Shown: piece by piece, positions 34,227 through 43,497 of the stretch | How positions within the stretch are numbered: position 1 is the first letter of the stretch | Layout: each line of letters begins with the position of its first letter | Assembly: GCA_024279865.1 (NCBI GenBank) | Contig: JAJRRC010000005.1 | Coordinates: 1 to 61,256 of the forward strand | DNA length: 61,256 nt | Direction: 5' to 3' | From: Planctomycetota bacterium | GTDB taxonomy: Bacteria > Planctomycetota > Phycisphaerae > Phycisphaerales > Phycisphaeraceae | Position numbers and translations under genes: made by a program | The notes under the pieces: generated by a model | Databases searched by the model: none | Told to the model about the DNA's origin: nothing | Seen by the model: the letters and a program-made list of their open reading frames with translations, nothing else

Positions 34227-36293
34227 ATGAGCCAAGCTTCTTCAGGCACGTCACTTACAGACCACGGACACACCCATGCACCGGCCAAACCACCCAGTTT
34301 GGAGGAGCGGCGAGTCGACTCAAAAATCATCACCATTTTGATCGGCGGCACGATTCTGATCGCCGCAGTGATCACCCGATACCTCTTGGATACGCCCAAT
34401 CAAGGCGACCTCCTCGCGGCTGTTGCAGCACTGATGCTCGGCGTTCCCATTGTGTACGATGCTGCAAGAAGCCTCATCACCGGACGCTGCCCGCACCACA
34501 AACACGATAGCCACACTGAATGTGACCATGAACCCCATGCCCATGAAAAATCACACATGGAAGAACTGGTTGCTCTGGCGATCATCGCGTCGTTTGCCTC
34601 GGGCCAATACCTTGAGTCCGGAGCGGTGGCCTTCTTCATGCTCATTAGTTCCATGATCGAACATCGCACCGCCATTGGTGCATTACAGGCCATTGAAAAC
34701 CTGATCCGCATCACACCCACCAAGGCCCAAAAGCTCGTCGATGGCAAAGAAGTCCAAACCGAAGCTTCTCAGCTTCAGTCTGGGGATATCATCGTCGTGC
34801 GACCTGGCGACAACATCCCTGCCGACGGCACCATCAAAAACGGTGCTTCGACCATCAACCAAGCCAACATCACCGGCGAATCATTGCCTGTGGAAAAAAC
34901 TGAAAACGATGAAGTCTTCTCAGGCACCATCAACGAAACCGGCGTGCTGACCATCGAAGTCACCCGCGCAGGCAAAGACTCGACCCTCGGCAAAGTCAAA
35001 GACCTCATCCTTCAAGCCTCCACGAGCAAACCTGCGGTCATCCGACTGCTCGACCAATACGCCAGCTTCTATACCCCCACGGTTCTCATGCTCGCGGGCG
35101 TGGTCTTTTTCATCACCCGTGAACTCAATGATGCCATCTCTTTGCTATTGATCTCATGCCCATGCGCAATCATCCTTGCTGCCCCCACGGGCATGGTGGC
35201 AGCTCTCTCAGCTGCTTCACGCTTGGGCGTTTATGTCAAAAACGTGTCGGATTTGGAAGTCGCTCGCCGCATCAGTGCCATTGTGTTTGATAAAACAGGC
35301 ACGCTGACCATTGGTGAATTATCGGTGAGCCGTTTGCATCCTGCTAAGGGCGTGGAGCCTGCGGATCTGCTGCTGACGGCAGCCTCGATTGAGCATAACA
35401 GTAAACATCCCGTGGCCCGTGCGGTGGTCCGCATGGCCAAGAAGGCTCAATTATCTTTGGAGACCATTTCTGACTTTGCAGAAGTTGCCGGCCGCGGCGT
35501 GCAAGGCGTGATCAACGGCAAGACCGTCCATGTCGGCCGTGAGGCATGGATCGCTGAACAAGGCATTGATATCAGCCAAGCAGACACGTCCGAAGCCGAA
35601 GGCATGAGCCTGTTATTCATCGCACGGGACGACCAGCTTCTCGGTTGGGTCGGCCTTGAAGACCAAGTTCGCCCCGGTGCTGCTGAGGCCATGAAAGAAC
35701 TTGAAGACCTCGATATTAAACGTCGCGTCATGATCACCGGCGACCGCTGGAGCCCAGCCCGCAAAATCGCACAACTCGTACGAGTCACCGATGTCGAAGC
35801 TGAAGCCCTCCCAGGCGACAAACTCGAACTGGTCAAACAACTCAAAGCCAACGGCCACACCGTAGCGGTCATCGGTGACGGCGTGAACGACGGCCCGGCC
35901 CTTGCCGCTGGCGATGTCTCCATTGCCATGGGAGCTGCCGGCTCAGACGTGGCCATCCACTCCGCCACCGTCGCCCTGATGAACAACAACCTCAACCGAA
36001 TCCCGTTCTTGATCCGTCTCTCACGATCAACCGTCACGGTCATCCGACAAAACCTTCTGGGAACCATGTTCTATATCTTCCTGATGCTAGGCCTCCTCGC
36101 AGCAGGACACATGACCCCACTACTGGCTGCCATCGGACATGGCATCAGTTCCATCATCGTGATCTTCAACTCCGCAAGACTCATCCGTGAAGGTGAAAAC
36201 CTCCATGACCATGTACCCACGCACATCGAAGCCAAACCGCAGCACGAACGACGCATCGAAGCCGTCGAACAAGCTCAACCTGCCACGGCCTAA
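34227..36293 (+). CDS. Heavy-metal P1B-type ATPase, zinc/cadmium exporter type
   Basis: A 688-residue pump. The N-terminus and the loop at 85-112 are His-rich (HHKHDSHTECDHEPHAHEKS) and probably bind metal in place of an HMA domain. It shows TGES (around 222), the membrane motif SCPCAI (about 311), the phosphorylation site DKTGTL (about 352), HP in KHPVARA, and GDGVNDGPALA. CPC with the downstream membrane residues points to Zn/Cd/Pb export rather than copper, but this is inferred. A ZIP transporter follows on the same strand. The C-terminus carries a further His (DHVPTHIEAKPQHERR). Confidence 0.93.
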   Translation: MSQASSGTSLTDHGHTHAPAKPPSLEERRVDSKIITILIGGTILIAAVITRYLLDTPNQGDLLAAVAALMLGVPIVYDAARSLITGRCPHHKHDSHTECDHEPHAHEKSHMEELVALAIIASFASGQYLESGAVAFFMLISSMIEHRTAIGALQAIENLIRITPTKAQKLVDGKEVQTEASQLQSGDIIVVRPGDNIPADGTIKNGASTINQANITGESLPVEKTENDEVFSGTINETGVLTIEVTRAGKDSTLGKVKDLILQASTSKPAVIRLLDQYASFYTPTVLMLAGVVFFITRELNDAISLLLISCPCAIILAAPTGMVAALSAASRLGVYVKNVSDLEVARRISAIVFDKTGTLTIGELSVSRLHPAKGVEPADLLLTAASIEHNSKHPVARAVVRMAKKAQLSLETISDFAEVAGRGVQGVINGKTVHVGREAWIAEQGIDISQADTSEAEGMSLLFIARDDQLLGWVGLEDQVRPGAAEAMKELEDLDIKRRVMITGDRWSPARKIAQLVRVTDVEAEALPGDKLELVKQLKANGHTVAVIGDGVNDGPALAAGDVSIAMGAAGSDVAIHSATVALMNNNLNRIPFLIRLSRSTVTVIRQNLLGTMFYIFLMLGLLAAGHMTPLLAAIGHGISSIIVIFNSARLIREGENLHDHVPTHIEAKPQHERRIEAVEQAQPATA

Positions 36294-36423
36294 TACGTTT
36301 TGCGCCTTTTAGTTGCACAGTGAAATTTTACAATGCCTTGTCCATTGCGTTTCCACGAATTACAAAATGCACGTGAATGAAATGGGGTTGGTCTAACTCC
36401 AAACCGAGGAAACAAGCCACACG

Positions 36424-37326
36424 ATGACCGTACCTCTTCTTGTCTATTGTCTGCTGATCGTTGCTGCCTCGATTCTTGGCGGATGGATTCCGCTGGTCGT
36501 GAAGCTGACCCATCGACGAATGCAGTTGATCGTCAGCTTCATCGCAGGCATGATGTTCGGCGTAGGCTTGCTACACATGCTCCCCCACGCGATGGAAAAA
36601 ATACCTATTAAACCGGCCATGTACAGCCTCATCGGCGGTTTTTTAGTCATGTTCTTCATTGAACGCTTCTTCTGCTTTCACCATCATGACGCACCGGATG
36701 ACGAAGAGTCAGACCACGCAGCCTCCTGCTCCCATAGCCAACACGACCATGACAATGAACATCCTCACGGCCACAAACTCACCTGGTCCGGGGCAGCCAT
36801 CGGAATGACCCTTCATAGCCTCATCGGAGGAGTCGCACTCGCCTCAGCAGTCGCAGGCGGCATGGGCGTGGGAGAACATACCATCGCATGGCCGGGAATA
36901 GCAGCCTTTGCCGTCATCCTGCTCCACAAGCCTTTTGATGCATTGACGGTTTTGACGCTCGCCAAAATAGGAAATCTTTCTAAGTTTCATTCTCACTTGA
37001 TCAATGCGTTGTTTTCACTGGCTGTGCCGTTGGGTGCGGTTTTGTTTACGATTGGTTTTAGTAGCGTGCTTGAAAGCTCCTCCACCTTCATCGGCTACGC
37101 CTTGGCGTTTAGCGCGGGCACATTTCTGTGCATTTCACTGAGCGATTTACTGCCTGAATTACAATTCCACCACCACGACCGCTTGGGATTGTCGGGCGCT
37201 CTACTTGGGGGCCTCATCGTCGCATGGGGCTTTGGATTGCTCGAACATACCCAGCACGATCATAGCGGACACAACCACGCACCTGCTGCGGTTCAAGTCG
37301 ATGAACATGCCGGCCACAATCATTAG
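36424..37326 (+). CDS. ZIP-family metal transporter
   Basis: A 300-residue inner-membrane protein with eight probable membrane segments. A long His-rich loop (about 80-118; CSHSQHDHDNEHPHGHK) lies between segments 3 and 4. The ZIP metal sites are visible: MTLHSLIGGVALASAVAG in segment 4 (His and downstream) and AVILLHKPFDALTV in segment 5 (H-K-P-F-D). The C-terminus is also His-rich. ZIP proteins normally import zinc or iron. It lies 130 bases after the exporter and probably belongs to the same zinc-handling unit. Confidence 0.92.
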   Translation: MTVPLLVYCLLIVAASILGGWIPLVVKLTHRRMQLIVSFIAGMMFGVGLLHMLPHAMEKIPIKPAMYSLIGGFLVMFFIERFFCFHHHDAPDDEESDHAASCSHSQHDHDNEHPHGHKLTWSGAAIGMTLHSLIGGVALASAVAGGMGVGEHTIAWPGIAAFAVILLHKPFDALTVLTLAKIGNLSKFHSHLINALFSLAVPLGAVLFTIGFSSVLESSSTFIGYALAFSAGTFLCISLSDLLPELQFHHHDRLGLSGALLGGLIVAWGFGLLEHTQHDHSGHNHAPAAVQVDEHAGHNH

Positions 37327-37400
37327 AGCGTTATGAATTCATCTTAAATATAGTGTTTAAAAGAATCCGGTTCTTCGGAAGACCTTAGAATTCAGCTTTG
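37325..37400 (+). repeat. TTCGG-type intergenic element, copy B
   Basis: AGAGCGTTATGAATTCATC, then AAGAATCCGGTTCTTCGGAA and GACCTTAGAATTCAGCTTTG. The first part matches the copy at 47198 (AGAGCGTTATAAATTCATC), the second matches all copies. The remaining bases up to 37580 show nothing recognisable. Confidence 0.65.
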
Positions 37401-37580
37401 AAAAATACAGAAAACACGACAGGTGGTTTTGTAATGTTCTAGGTAGCGTGGAACTATCGCGCCTGAAAATTTTTTCCAAATATCGAGATATGAAGCGAAA
37501 GCGTTTTGAGAAAGGAACATTGCCATTGAAGTCAAAGGGATGGGCGTTAAATGACAAGGCCACAGATCAAAACAAGGCCG

Positions 37581-38885
37581 TCAGGAGCGGGGAATCCACT
37601 CGGCTTTGCGGGTCACCGAGGGAACCAAACCCAGCGTGACCACCAAAATTACAATCATCCCTGCAAAACAGAGCAAAATGGAGTCATACCGGGTCATCGG
37701 TAAGCCCCACAGTGTCCATTCATTATTAAAGACACCCAGTTTCAGCATCCAAGCACTGAGGATGCCCGACAAGGCCCCTCCCGCCCGAAGCATCATGTAG
37801 CCGCTACTGGAAAACAAAGATTGGTTTTCCTTCGGCATCAGTGACAAAACTTCCGTGCTAATCGCAATGGATGAAGAAGCCATCACGATTCCAAACAAAG
37901 TATGCGCCACTGCCACGCACCCAAAGATCCATTCACCGCTTAAACCACGCACCAAAAACAGCATCAACGCCAAGCTATAGCTAAAATGACAAACCAGAAA
38001 AACCGGTTTGGTTCCCACGCGGTCTACAAGCTTGCCCCCGATGAAAAACCCCACCACGGCTCCAAGCATCTGCAGATTACCCAACCAGAGCACCTGATTA
38101 TCCCCCATACCCAATTCCTGCTTTTCGATCAGGCCGAACAGCATCGGGGCGCCCAACGTAAACAAAGACAGCAAGAAGATATAAGCGACAAAGGACGTAT
38201 ACCCTTCCACATGCATAATATAAACAATGGCGTTCTTAAATGACATACCATTGGAATTGGGCGTTGTTAAGTCTGGAATACGACTATAAACCCCAATACG
38301 CAACACCAAGGTCACCGCTGCAAACCCCATGAGGATTTGGAAATAGTACAACGGCGAATCAATGGTTAAATAACTGGCACATACCCCTGTGAACACCAAT
38401 GCGACAATCTGCCAACTCACACGCAGACGGCCAAAGAAGCGACCCCGCATCGTTGCAGGGACCAACGGCTGCAAAAGGGCAAACCACCCAGAGAAACACA
38501 TCGATAGCCCCAAGCTGTAAATCACAACGCCCAGCACGATCAAGCCTTCAACCATGATGCCGTCGGCAAACCCACTTAGAGACAGCACACAAAACCCAAG
38601 CATTTCCAAACAAGCGCCCGCCACGCCTAGGCGTTTGATACCCAAACGATCCGCCAAGTAAGAAAAGGGAAGTTTGGTCAGGCCATCCATCGCCAAGGGG
38701 ATCGACAGATACATCATCACACGCACGCTATTGATTTTGGCGGCATTCAAAAATAGCAACATCAAACCACTGGTAAACATGGTCCACGAGACCCCAACGA
38801 GGCAGCCGCAAATAATGGCCGTCCGCATTCCCTTTCTTTGCTGAGCTGTGGGAGCATGATCTTGTTGGGATATGTCCGGGTTCAT
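37581..38885 (-). CDS. Major facilitator superfamily transporter
   Basis: 434 residues with 12 predicted membrane segments, for example TAIICGCLVGVSWTMFTSGL and WIFGCVAVAHTLFGIVMASS, and the MFS loop-2/3 signature FSYLADRLGIKRLGVAG. The loop between helices 6 and 7 is short. Substrate cannot be told; the upstream AraC-type regulator has a cupin-like sensing domain, so a sugar or sugar acid is plausible. The start lies 12 bases after the regulator's stop, so they form one unit. Confidence 0.9.
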   Translation of the reverse strand: MNPDISQQDHAPTAQQRKGMRTAIICGCLVGVSWTMFTSGLMLLFLNAAKINSVRVMMYLSIPLAMDGLTKLPFSYLADRLGIKRLGVAGACLEMLGFCVLSLSGFADGIMVEGLIVLGVVIYSLGLSMCFSGWFALLQPLVPATMRGRFFGRLRVSWQIVALVFTGVCASYLTIDSPLYYFQILMGFAAVTLVLRIGVYSRIPDLTTPNSNGMSFKNAIVYIMHVEGYTSFVAYIFLLSLFTLGAPMLFGLIEKQELGMGDNQVLWLGNLQMLGAVVGFFIGGKLVDRVGTKPVFLVCHFSYSLALMLFLVRGLSGEWIFGCVAVAHTLFGIVMASSSIAISTEVLSLMPKENQSLFSSSGYMMLRAGGALSGILSAWMLKLGVFNNEWTLWGLPMTRYDSILLCFAGMIVILVVTLGLVPSVTRKAEWIPRS

Positions 38886-38897
38886 AGACGGACCATT

Positions 38898-39725
38898 CTA
38901 CACATAATCACGCTTACGATAAGCCCCCGGGCCCATTCCAAAGTGCTTTGCAAAAATCCGTGAAAAATAATATCGATTACAAAAACCCGTACGGTCGGCA
39001 ATCTGATCAATCGTCTGATCACCAAAACAAAGCAACTTGGCTGCCTCGCTAATGCGTCGCTCTTGAATATACTGAGCAGGTGTTTGACCCACGCATTCCC
39101 GAAAGCGACGAATAAAATAGTCCTCGCTCATGTAGCACAGGCCTGCCAATTCACTGTTTTTCAGCGGACGACCAAAAGCTTCATCAATCCGACGAATCGC
39201 AGGCCCCACGGTTTCCTGCAACACCATCGCACGATCACAAGCTTGAATCTGGTCCGTGGACAACTGAGCAAACAGATCACCCATCGCCCAATACACCAAT
39301 GATTTCGCACTGCATAATTGTGACAAAGGGGCCATGCGTCTGGCCTTCAATGCGTCCTTCAATCCGATCAAAGCCTCACGACGATCCGGCGACAACGGCA
39401 ACGGCATCGGCCGATCAAACACCTTGCGAATCAATGTTGGCGGCAAGCCCAGCACATCAAAATGAATATAAAAATGCTCGATATCCGTCGTGTTCAGACA
39501 CGTAAACGTCACCCAAGCTGGAACAAAATGAATCACCCCTGCCGTCAAATGATAATCCCCCCTTTGCGTGTGAACCTTCGCACCATCACGGTTATTGATA
39601 TACAAACGCCAGAAGCTATCGGATGCTCGAACTGCATTCCATCGAGGTGTAATCATCGTCACCGCACATGCCAGCAAGTGCATCGACAGACGATCCTCCA
39701 TTTTCAACAAATGCAAATCTGCCAT
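38898..39725 (-). CDS. AraC-family transcriptional regulator
   Basis: A 275-residue regulator. The C-terminal pair of helix-turn-helix motifs (about 175-270) has LKNSELAGLCYMSEDYFIRR and IDQIADRTGFCNRYYFSRIF, with the typical YIQERRISEAAKLL linker. The N-terminal 150 residues form a probable cupin-like effector domain (GDYHLTAGVIHFVPAWVTFT; DIEHFYIHFDV). GAGAGG lies 6 bases before the ATG. It probably regulates the MFS gene downstream. Confidence 0.93.
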   Translation of the reverse strand: MADLHLLKMEDRLSMHLLACAVTMITPRWNAVRASDSFWRLYINNRDGAKVHTQRGDYHLTAGVIHFVPAWVTFTCLNTTDIEHFYIHFDVLGLPPTLIRKVFDRPMPLPLSPDRREALIGLKDALKARRMAPLSQLCSAKSLVYWAMGDLFAQLSTDQIQACDRAMVLQETVGPAIRRIDEAFGRPLKNSELAGLCYMSEDYFIRRFRECVGQTPAQYIQERRISEAAKLLCFGDQTIDQIADRTGFCNRYYFSRIFAKHFGMGPGAYRKRDYV

Positions 39726-39900
39726 AAAAAACCTCTCAACGGAATCAGATACATGTCATGTTATCAAATTCAAACAACACGCGACCCCTCAAAACCGCGT
39801 TTTTGATCAAAATCTTAACATCAAAAATCCTGTTTGTTTTTAAGCCGCATCTTGTCATAGACTAAATCCGCCATGCAAATCAGCCGATATTCCTAATCGC

Positions 39901-39909
39901 GGGGGGGGG
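39901..39909 (+). repeat. G9 homopolymer upstream of the hybrid histidine kinase
   Basis: Nine consecutive G bases lie 65 bases before the preferred ATG and 175 bases upstream of the divergent AraC gene. Such tracts slip during replication and can alter promoter spacing. Confidence 0.7.
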
Positions 39910-39973
39910 CACTTTGCGTGTTTCTTGGCCTAGACGTTATTCAAAAGCCAAGAATCTGATTAAAGAAGCCCCT

Positions 39974-41956
39974 ATGCCTCATGTCCGCCTCAAACATTCT
40001 CTGCGTCATCTATGGAAATCGGCTATCGCGACATCGGTCGTCATTTTTTTCCTTGAGCTGATCGTCATGCTCTTTATCGTGCCGCAGATCATGCGTTTTC
40101 CCTTCCTGCGTGATATACAGAACAATATTTCGCTCAATACGCTCTTCGTCATTGAAGCATTGATTGATTCCCTCTTCTTGGCATTATTGGTCGTACCCTT
40201 GCTGTGGTTCTTTTTGGTTCGCCCTTTTCAGCAGACCGCCGCATCGGAACAAGCCCATCACCAGGCCATTCTCGAAGCAGCCCCCAACGGCATCATGGTG
40301 ATCAACTCCAAAGGCATCATCCAATCCGTCAACAGCTCTATTCTTTCGATTTTCGGGTACAAAGAACATGAGTTGATTGGGCACAACGTGTCCATGCTGA
40401 CACCTGAGCCAATTCGGTCCCAACATGATGGCTATCTACGAAGATATTTAAAAGCAAGGTCCACTCACTCGGCAGTCGTTGGCCTCAACATTGAAATCCA
40501 GGCAATACGTAAAGATGATACGCTTGTGTGGATCCATCTGGCAGTGGGAGAAGTTTATAACAAAGAAAATATTTCCTCCCAGCTTTTTACGGGAATCATT
40601 CATGATTTAACCTCAGAAAAAGAGGCTGAACAAAAAATCAATGAATATGCTAAGCAACTTGAGCATAACAACACACGGCTACGAGAAGCCTTACAGCAAG
40701 CTGAAATCGCCACGCGTTCCAAAAATCAATTCCTTGCCAACATGAGTCATGAATTGCGAACGCCGTTGACTGCTATTCTTGGTTTTTCGGAGATGGCATT
40801 GCATGATTCCGATACGGATCTTCAAGCTCAAAACGAAGCATTACAGGCCATCCACAGCAGCGGTGACCATCTGCTCACGCTGGTGAATGACATTCTTGAC
40901 CTCTCCAAGGTCGAAACGGGCATTCTGGCAATAGAATCGATCAAACTCGATCCATGGAAGGTCATCACTGAAATTCTCGAAATTTTAAAAAATCAAGCCC
41001 AAAAAGCAGGGTTACAAATCGCCATCACCTGTATCAACGAGATTCCTCAAACCATTGTCAATGATCCTATTAGACTACGGCAAATTTTGATGAATGTGGT
41101 GGGTAACGCAATTAAGTTTACCCAAGTGGGTCGTATACAGGTTAATATTTCGTGCGAAAAAGACTCCCAAACATTGCGGTTTGATGTGATTGATACAGGC
41201 ATCGGCCTCACATCCAAACAAATCGAATATATCTTCACCCCATTTAACCAAGCAGATCCTTCGATGACCCGAGAGTTTGGAGGAACAGGCTTGGGACTTA
41301 GTATCTCACAAAAACTAGCTCGGTTGATGGGTGGTGACATTACCATAGACAGTACACCCAACAAAGGAAGCACTTTCTCGATTTTTATTGGGACCGGCGA
41401 TCTCGCCCACGCATCTTGGATACAGCACCGTGACACCAACACAACGACCCATTCCCCATTAACCGTGAAAAAGAAAAACACTCAATCCCTCGAAGGATTT
41501 ACCATTTTGCTAGCTGAAGATGGCCTGACAAACCAAAAGCTAATTACCCGTATACTCGAAAAAGCGGGCGCCCAAATCCACCTTGCCGTCAATGGACACA
41601 TTGCCGTGAACATGGTCCGACAAGCAGCCAAAGCTGGTCAATGTTTTGATCTTATTTTGATGGACATACAGATGCCTGAAATGGACGGACATACAGCCAC
41701 ACGCACCTTACGTGAAGCAGACTTCCAGTTGCCGATTATTGCATTAACAGCCCATTCAATGGTCGGTGATCGTGATAAATGTTTCGAGGCAGGTTGCGAT
41801 GATTATCAAACCAAGCCGATCAATCGCCAACATCTCATTGAACGATGTGTCCATTGGAAACAGCAAAAACCACAAAAATCTGCATCAGGTGGATTCAATC
41901 CCACAGGCCAGACCCTCAAGGGAAAAAGCCGGTCCAATTCTGTCTTACAGGTTTAA
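39974..41956 (+). CDS. Hybrid sensor histidine kinase with PAS and receiver domains
   Basis: A 660-residue membrane kinase. Two N-terminal membrane helices (IATSVVIFFLELIVMLFIVP and LFLALLVVPLLWFFLV) flank a short periplasmic loop. Then follow a PAS domain (about 95-210; ILEAAPNGIMVINSKGIIQS), HisKA with phospho-acceptor His in FLANMSHELRTPLTAILGFS, the HATPase domain (NAIKFT, DTGIGLT, FGGTGLGLSISQKLARLMGG) and a C-terminal receiver with the phospho-acceptor Asp in DLILMDIQMPEMDGHTA. ATG at 39974 is preferred over a TTG at 39914. It is not next to a response regulator gene. Confidence 0.95.
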   Translation: MPHVRLKHSLRHLWKSAIATSVVIFFLELIVMLFIVPQIMRFPFLRDIQNNISLNTLFVIEALIDSLFLALLVVPLLWFFLVRPFQQTAASEQAHHQAILEAAPNGIMVINSKGIIQSVNSSILSIFGYKEHELIGHNVSMLTPEPIRSQHDGYLRRYLKARSTHSAVVGLNIEIQAIRKDDTLVWIHLAVGEVYNKENISSQLFTGIIHDLTSEKEAEQKINEYAKQLEHNNTRLREALQQAEIATRSKNQFLANMSHELRTPLTAILGFSEMALHDSDTDLQAQNEALQAIHSSGDHLLTLVNDILDLSKVETGILAIESIKLDPWKVITEILEILKNQAQKAGLQIAITCINEIPQTIVNDPIRLRQILMNVVGNAIKFTQVGRIQVNISCEKDSQTLRFDVIDTGIGLTSKQIEYIFTPFNQADPSMTREFGGTGLGLSISQKLARLMGGDITIDSTPNKGSTFSIFIGTGDLAHASWIQHRDTNTTTHSPLTVKKKNTQSLEGFTILLAEDGLTNQKLITRILEKAGAQIHLAVNGHIAVNMVRQAAKAGQCFDLILMDIQMPEMDGHTATRTLREADFQLPIIALTAHSMVGDRDKCFEAGCDDYQTKPINRQHLIERCVHWKQQKPQKSASGGFNPTGQTLKGKSRSNSVLQV

Positions 41957-42006
41957 ACCTGTCATTTTTCCAATCAAGCTGGCCTCAAAAACTTACAATC
42001 AAAAAC

Positions 42007-42048
42007 CGCCTCCCCAAACATCAGAGCATGAGGAGGCGTTTTATTTTT
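42007..42048 (+). terminator. Terminator after the hybrid kinase
   Basis: Arms CGCCTCC (42007-42013) and GGAGGCG (42032-42038) followed by TTTTATTTTT. The A-run on the other side lets it also serve the convergent minus-strand gene at 42102. Confidence 0.75.
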
Positions 42049-42101
42049 AGAAACATTTCATGCCAAGCATGGTCCCAATTCCACTATTCGCTATGTTGTT
42101 T

Positions 42102-42740
42102 TTACCACGAAGCCTTTTGGGACTTTTGAGACAATTCTTTGAGACGTGCTTCAATCAATTGCTCGCGACTGTTGCTGCGGGCTTGAGTTTGTTTTTCTAA
42201 TTCTGCAATTCGCTGTCTTAGTTTTTCCATGTCCCGCTCACGGATTTTCTGACGAACATCAAAATGCTCCCTCAAGACTGCCTTGAGCTGAGCCCGTTTT
42301 TCAGATGACTGGCCAGCCTCTTTGGCAAGGGCCTGGCTTTGCATTTCCAGTTTAAGGTCTTGAATTTTCAAGTCGTACATGGCCCGGTCCGTCTCTTTGA
42401 CCCGCATCAGAGAGTGAAAGCGATAACGCATCTTGGTCAGCATGGACATGGCATGCGGGGAATCCGCTTCTTGCCACTTCTTAAGACGCTCAAGTAGTTC
42501 AGGATTCACTTCTTCGAGAATTTTGTACAGGGTGTCCCTCTCTTCTTCGGTCAATGAGGAGCGATGCGACCGACGGCGATGGTCCGCGGATCGACGCCCC
42601 CCTTGCTTACCGCTAGACCAGTCACGATCCTGACGAGAAGGTCGCTCACGATCTCGAGACGGCGGGCCCTCTTGAGCCAACACCACACCGCTGCTGCACA
42701 ACAAGACCAACATGACACAAACGCTTGTAAACCGTGCCAT
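42102..42740 (-). CDS. Periplasmic helical protein downstream of the sigma/anti-sigma pair
   Basis: 212 residues: a signal peptide (SVCVMLVLLCSSGVVLAQ), a basic Arg/Ser-rich segment (about 25-65), then a long helical region with a high Glu/Lys/Arg content, coiled-coil-like (MEKLRQRIAELEKQTQARSN). The pattern resembles CpxP/Spy or CnrX-type periplasmic sensors only in a general way. AGAGGAT lies 7 bases before the chosen ATG. It is the third gene of the ECF sigma unit, so a role in envelope sensing is plausible but unproven. Confidence 0.65.
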   Translation of the reverse strand: MARFTSVCVMLVLLCSSGVVLAQEGPPSRDRERPSRQDRDWSSGKQGGRRSADHRRRSHRSSLTEEERDTLYKILEEVNPELLERLKKWQEADSPHAMSMLTKMRYRFHSLMRVKETDRAMYDLKIQDLKLEMQSQALAKEAGQSSEKRAQLKAVLREHFDVRQKIRERDMEKLRQRIAELEKQTQARSNSREQLIEARLKELSQKSQKASW

Positions 42741-42776
42741 CACACAATCCTCTTTGTAAGTCATTTTTGTATTCAT

Positions 42777-43472
42777 CTAAAATAGTTCCATACTCTTGGC
42801 AGTCCCCAACTGCACTTCCAATCCCACAAAAACCTGGTCCAAATCATCCATGGTACTTTCCCAATCATCGCCCCGAGCCAATTGATTAATCTCCACGGAA
42901 AGCATGTCCATTTGTTGATCTAAGGACGTATTGGGCTCAGCATATTGAATCAAGGAAGTGAGCTGACGATTGGCCTGGACAATTTGGTAGGCATCAGAGC
43001 CAATACCCCATGCCTGCATCATCACACCCAAGCTTGCCATCAACACCACGGCCGCGGCCATGCGAAACGCAAGGTTATAGCTCAACGATACAGGCCCAAT
43101 TTTTGCAATCACACCCGCAGCCCGAGCCTCTGTCTGGGCCATAATCCGCTCGACGAGTTCACCGGATTCTGGCAACGTCCCAAGAGATTCTGTTAACAAA
43201 CCATCCATGGATGCAGCAGCCTGAGCATCACCAAGATCAAACCCCGATGCAAGGAGATTGCAGGGGGACTTGCCGGGGGGACTTCCGGGGGTAATGCCGG
43301 GGGTACTTCCGGGGGTACTTCCGGGGGTAATGCCGGGGGTAATGCCGGGGGCGGGGGCAGAGGATTGAGTTTGAGCTAGAATCTGCTCGACCAACGGGCC
43401 CTCTACCGCTTGTGGCGAGAGAGCTTCATCGAGAAGCGATTCTAAGAAATTGTCATCTGACTGGCGTGTCAT
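42777..43472 (-). CDS. Membrane protein partner of the ECF sigma factor (anti-sigma-like)
   Basis: A 231-residue protein with one membrane helix near 145-170 (FRMAAAVVLMASLGVMMQAW). A short motif occurs twice, before and after the repeat insert: EGPLVEQILAQTQ and SGELVERIMAQTEA, each preceded by a helix with LL.E.L. Between the two lies PAPGITPGITPGSTPGSTPG and more, made of seven 12-bp units. The gene starts within the sigma gene's end, at ATG 43472, which has AAGGATC nine bases upstream; an upstream ATG at 43505 has none. No zinc anti-sigma motif is visible. Placement makes an anti-sigma role likely. Confidence 0.65.
   Translation of the reverse strand: MTRQSDDNFLESLLDEALSPQAVEGPLVEQILAQTQSSAPAPGITPGITPGSTPGSTPGITPGSPPGKSPCNLLASGFDLGDAQAAASMDGLLTESLGTLPESGELVERIMAQTEARAAGVIAKIGPVSLSYNLAFRMAAAVVLMASLGVMMQAWGIGSDAYQIVQANRQLTSLIQYAEPNTSLDQQMDMLSVEINQLARGDDWESTMDDLDQVFVGLEVQLGTAKSMELF
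43262..43358 (+). repeat. GC-rich 12-bp repeat array in the anti-sigma-like gene
   Basis: Longest array in the window: seven near-exact units of the type GGGGGTACTTCC or GGGGGTAATGCC. Coding strand reads PGIT/PGST. The plus strand has G5 tracts separated by seven-base spacers, fitting a potential G-quadruplex. Confidence 0.92.
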
Positions 43473-43497
43473 CGCCTTGATCCTTTTCGTTTTCGTT

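Noticed and set aside
38880-38900. Leaderless promoter for the MFS gene
   Set aside because: TAGAAT before the ATG overlaps the AraC stop codon and the genes are 12 bases apart, so read-through from the regulator explains it better.
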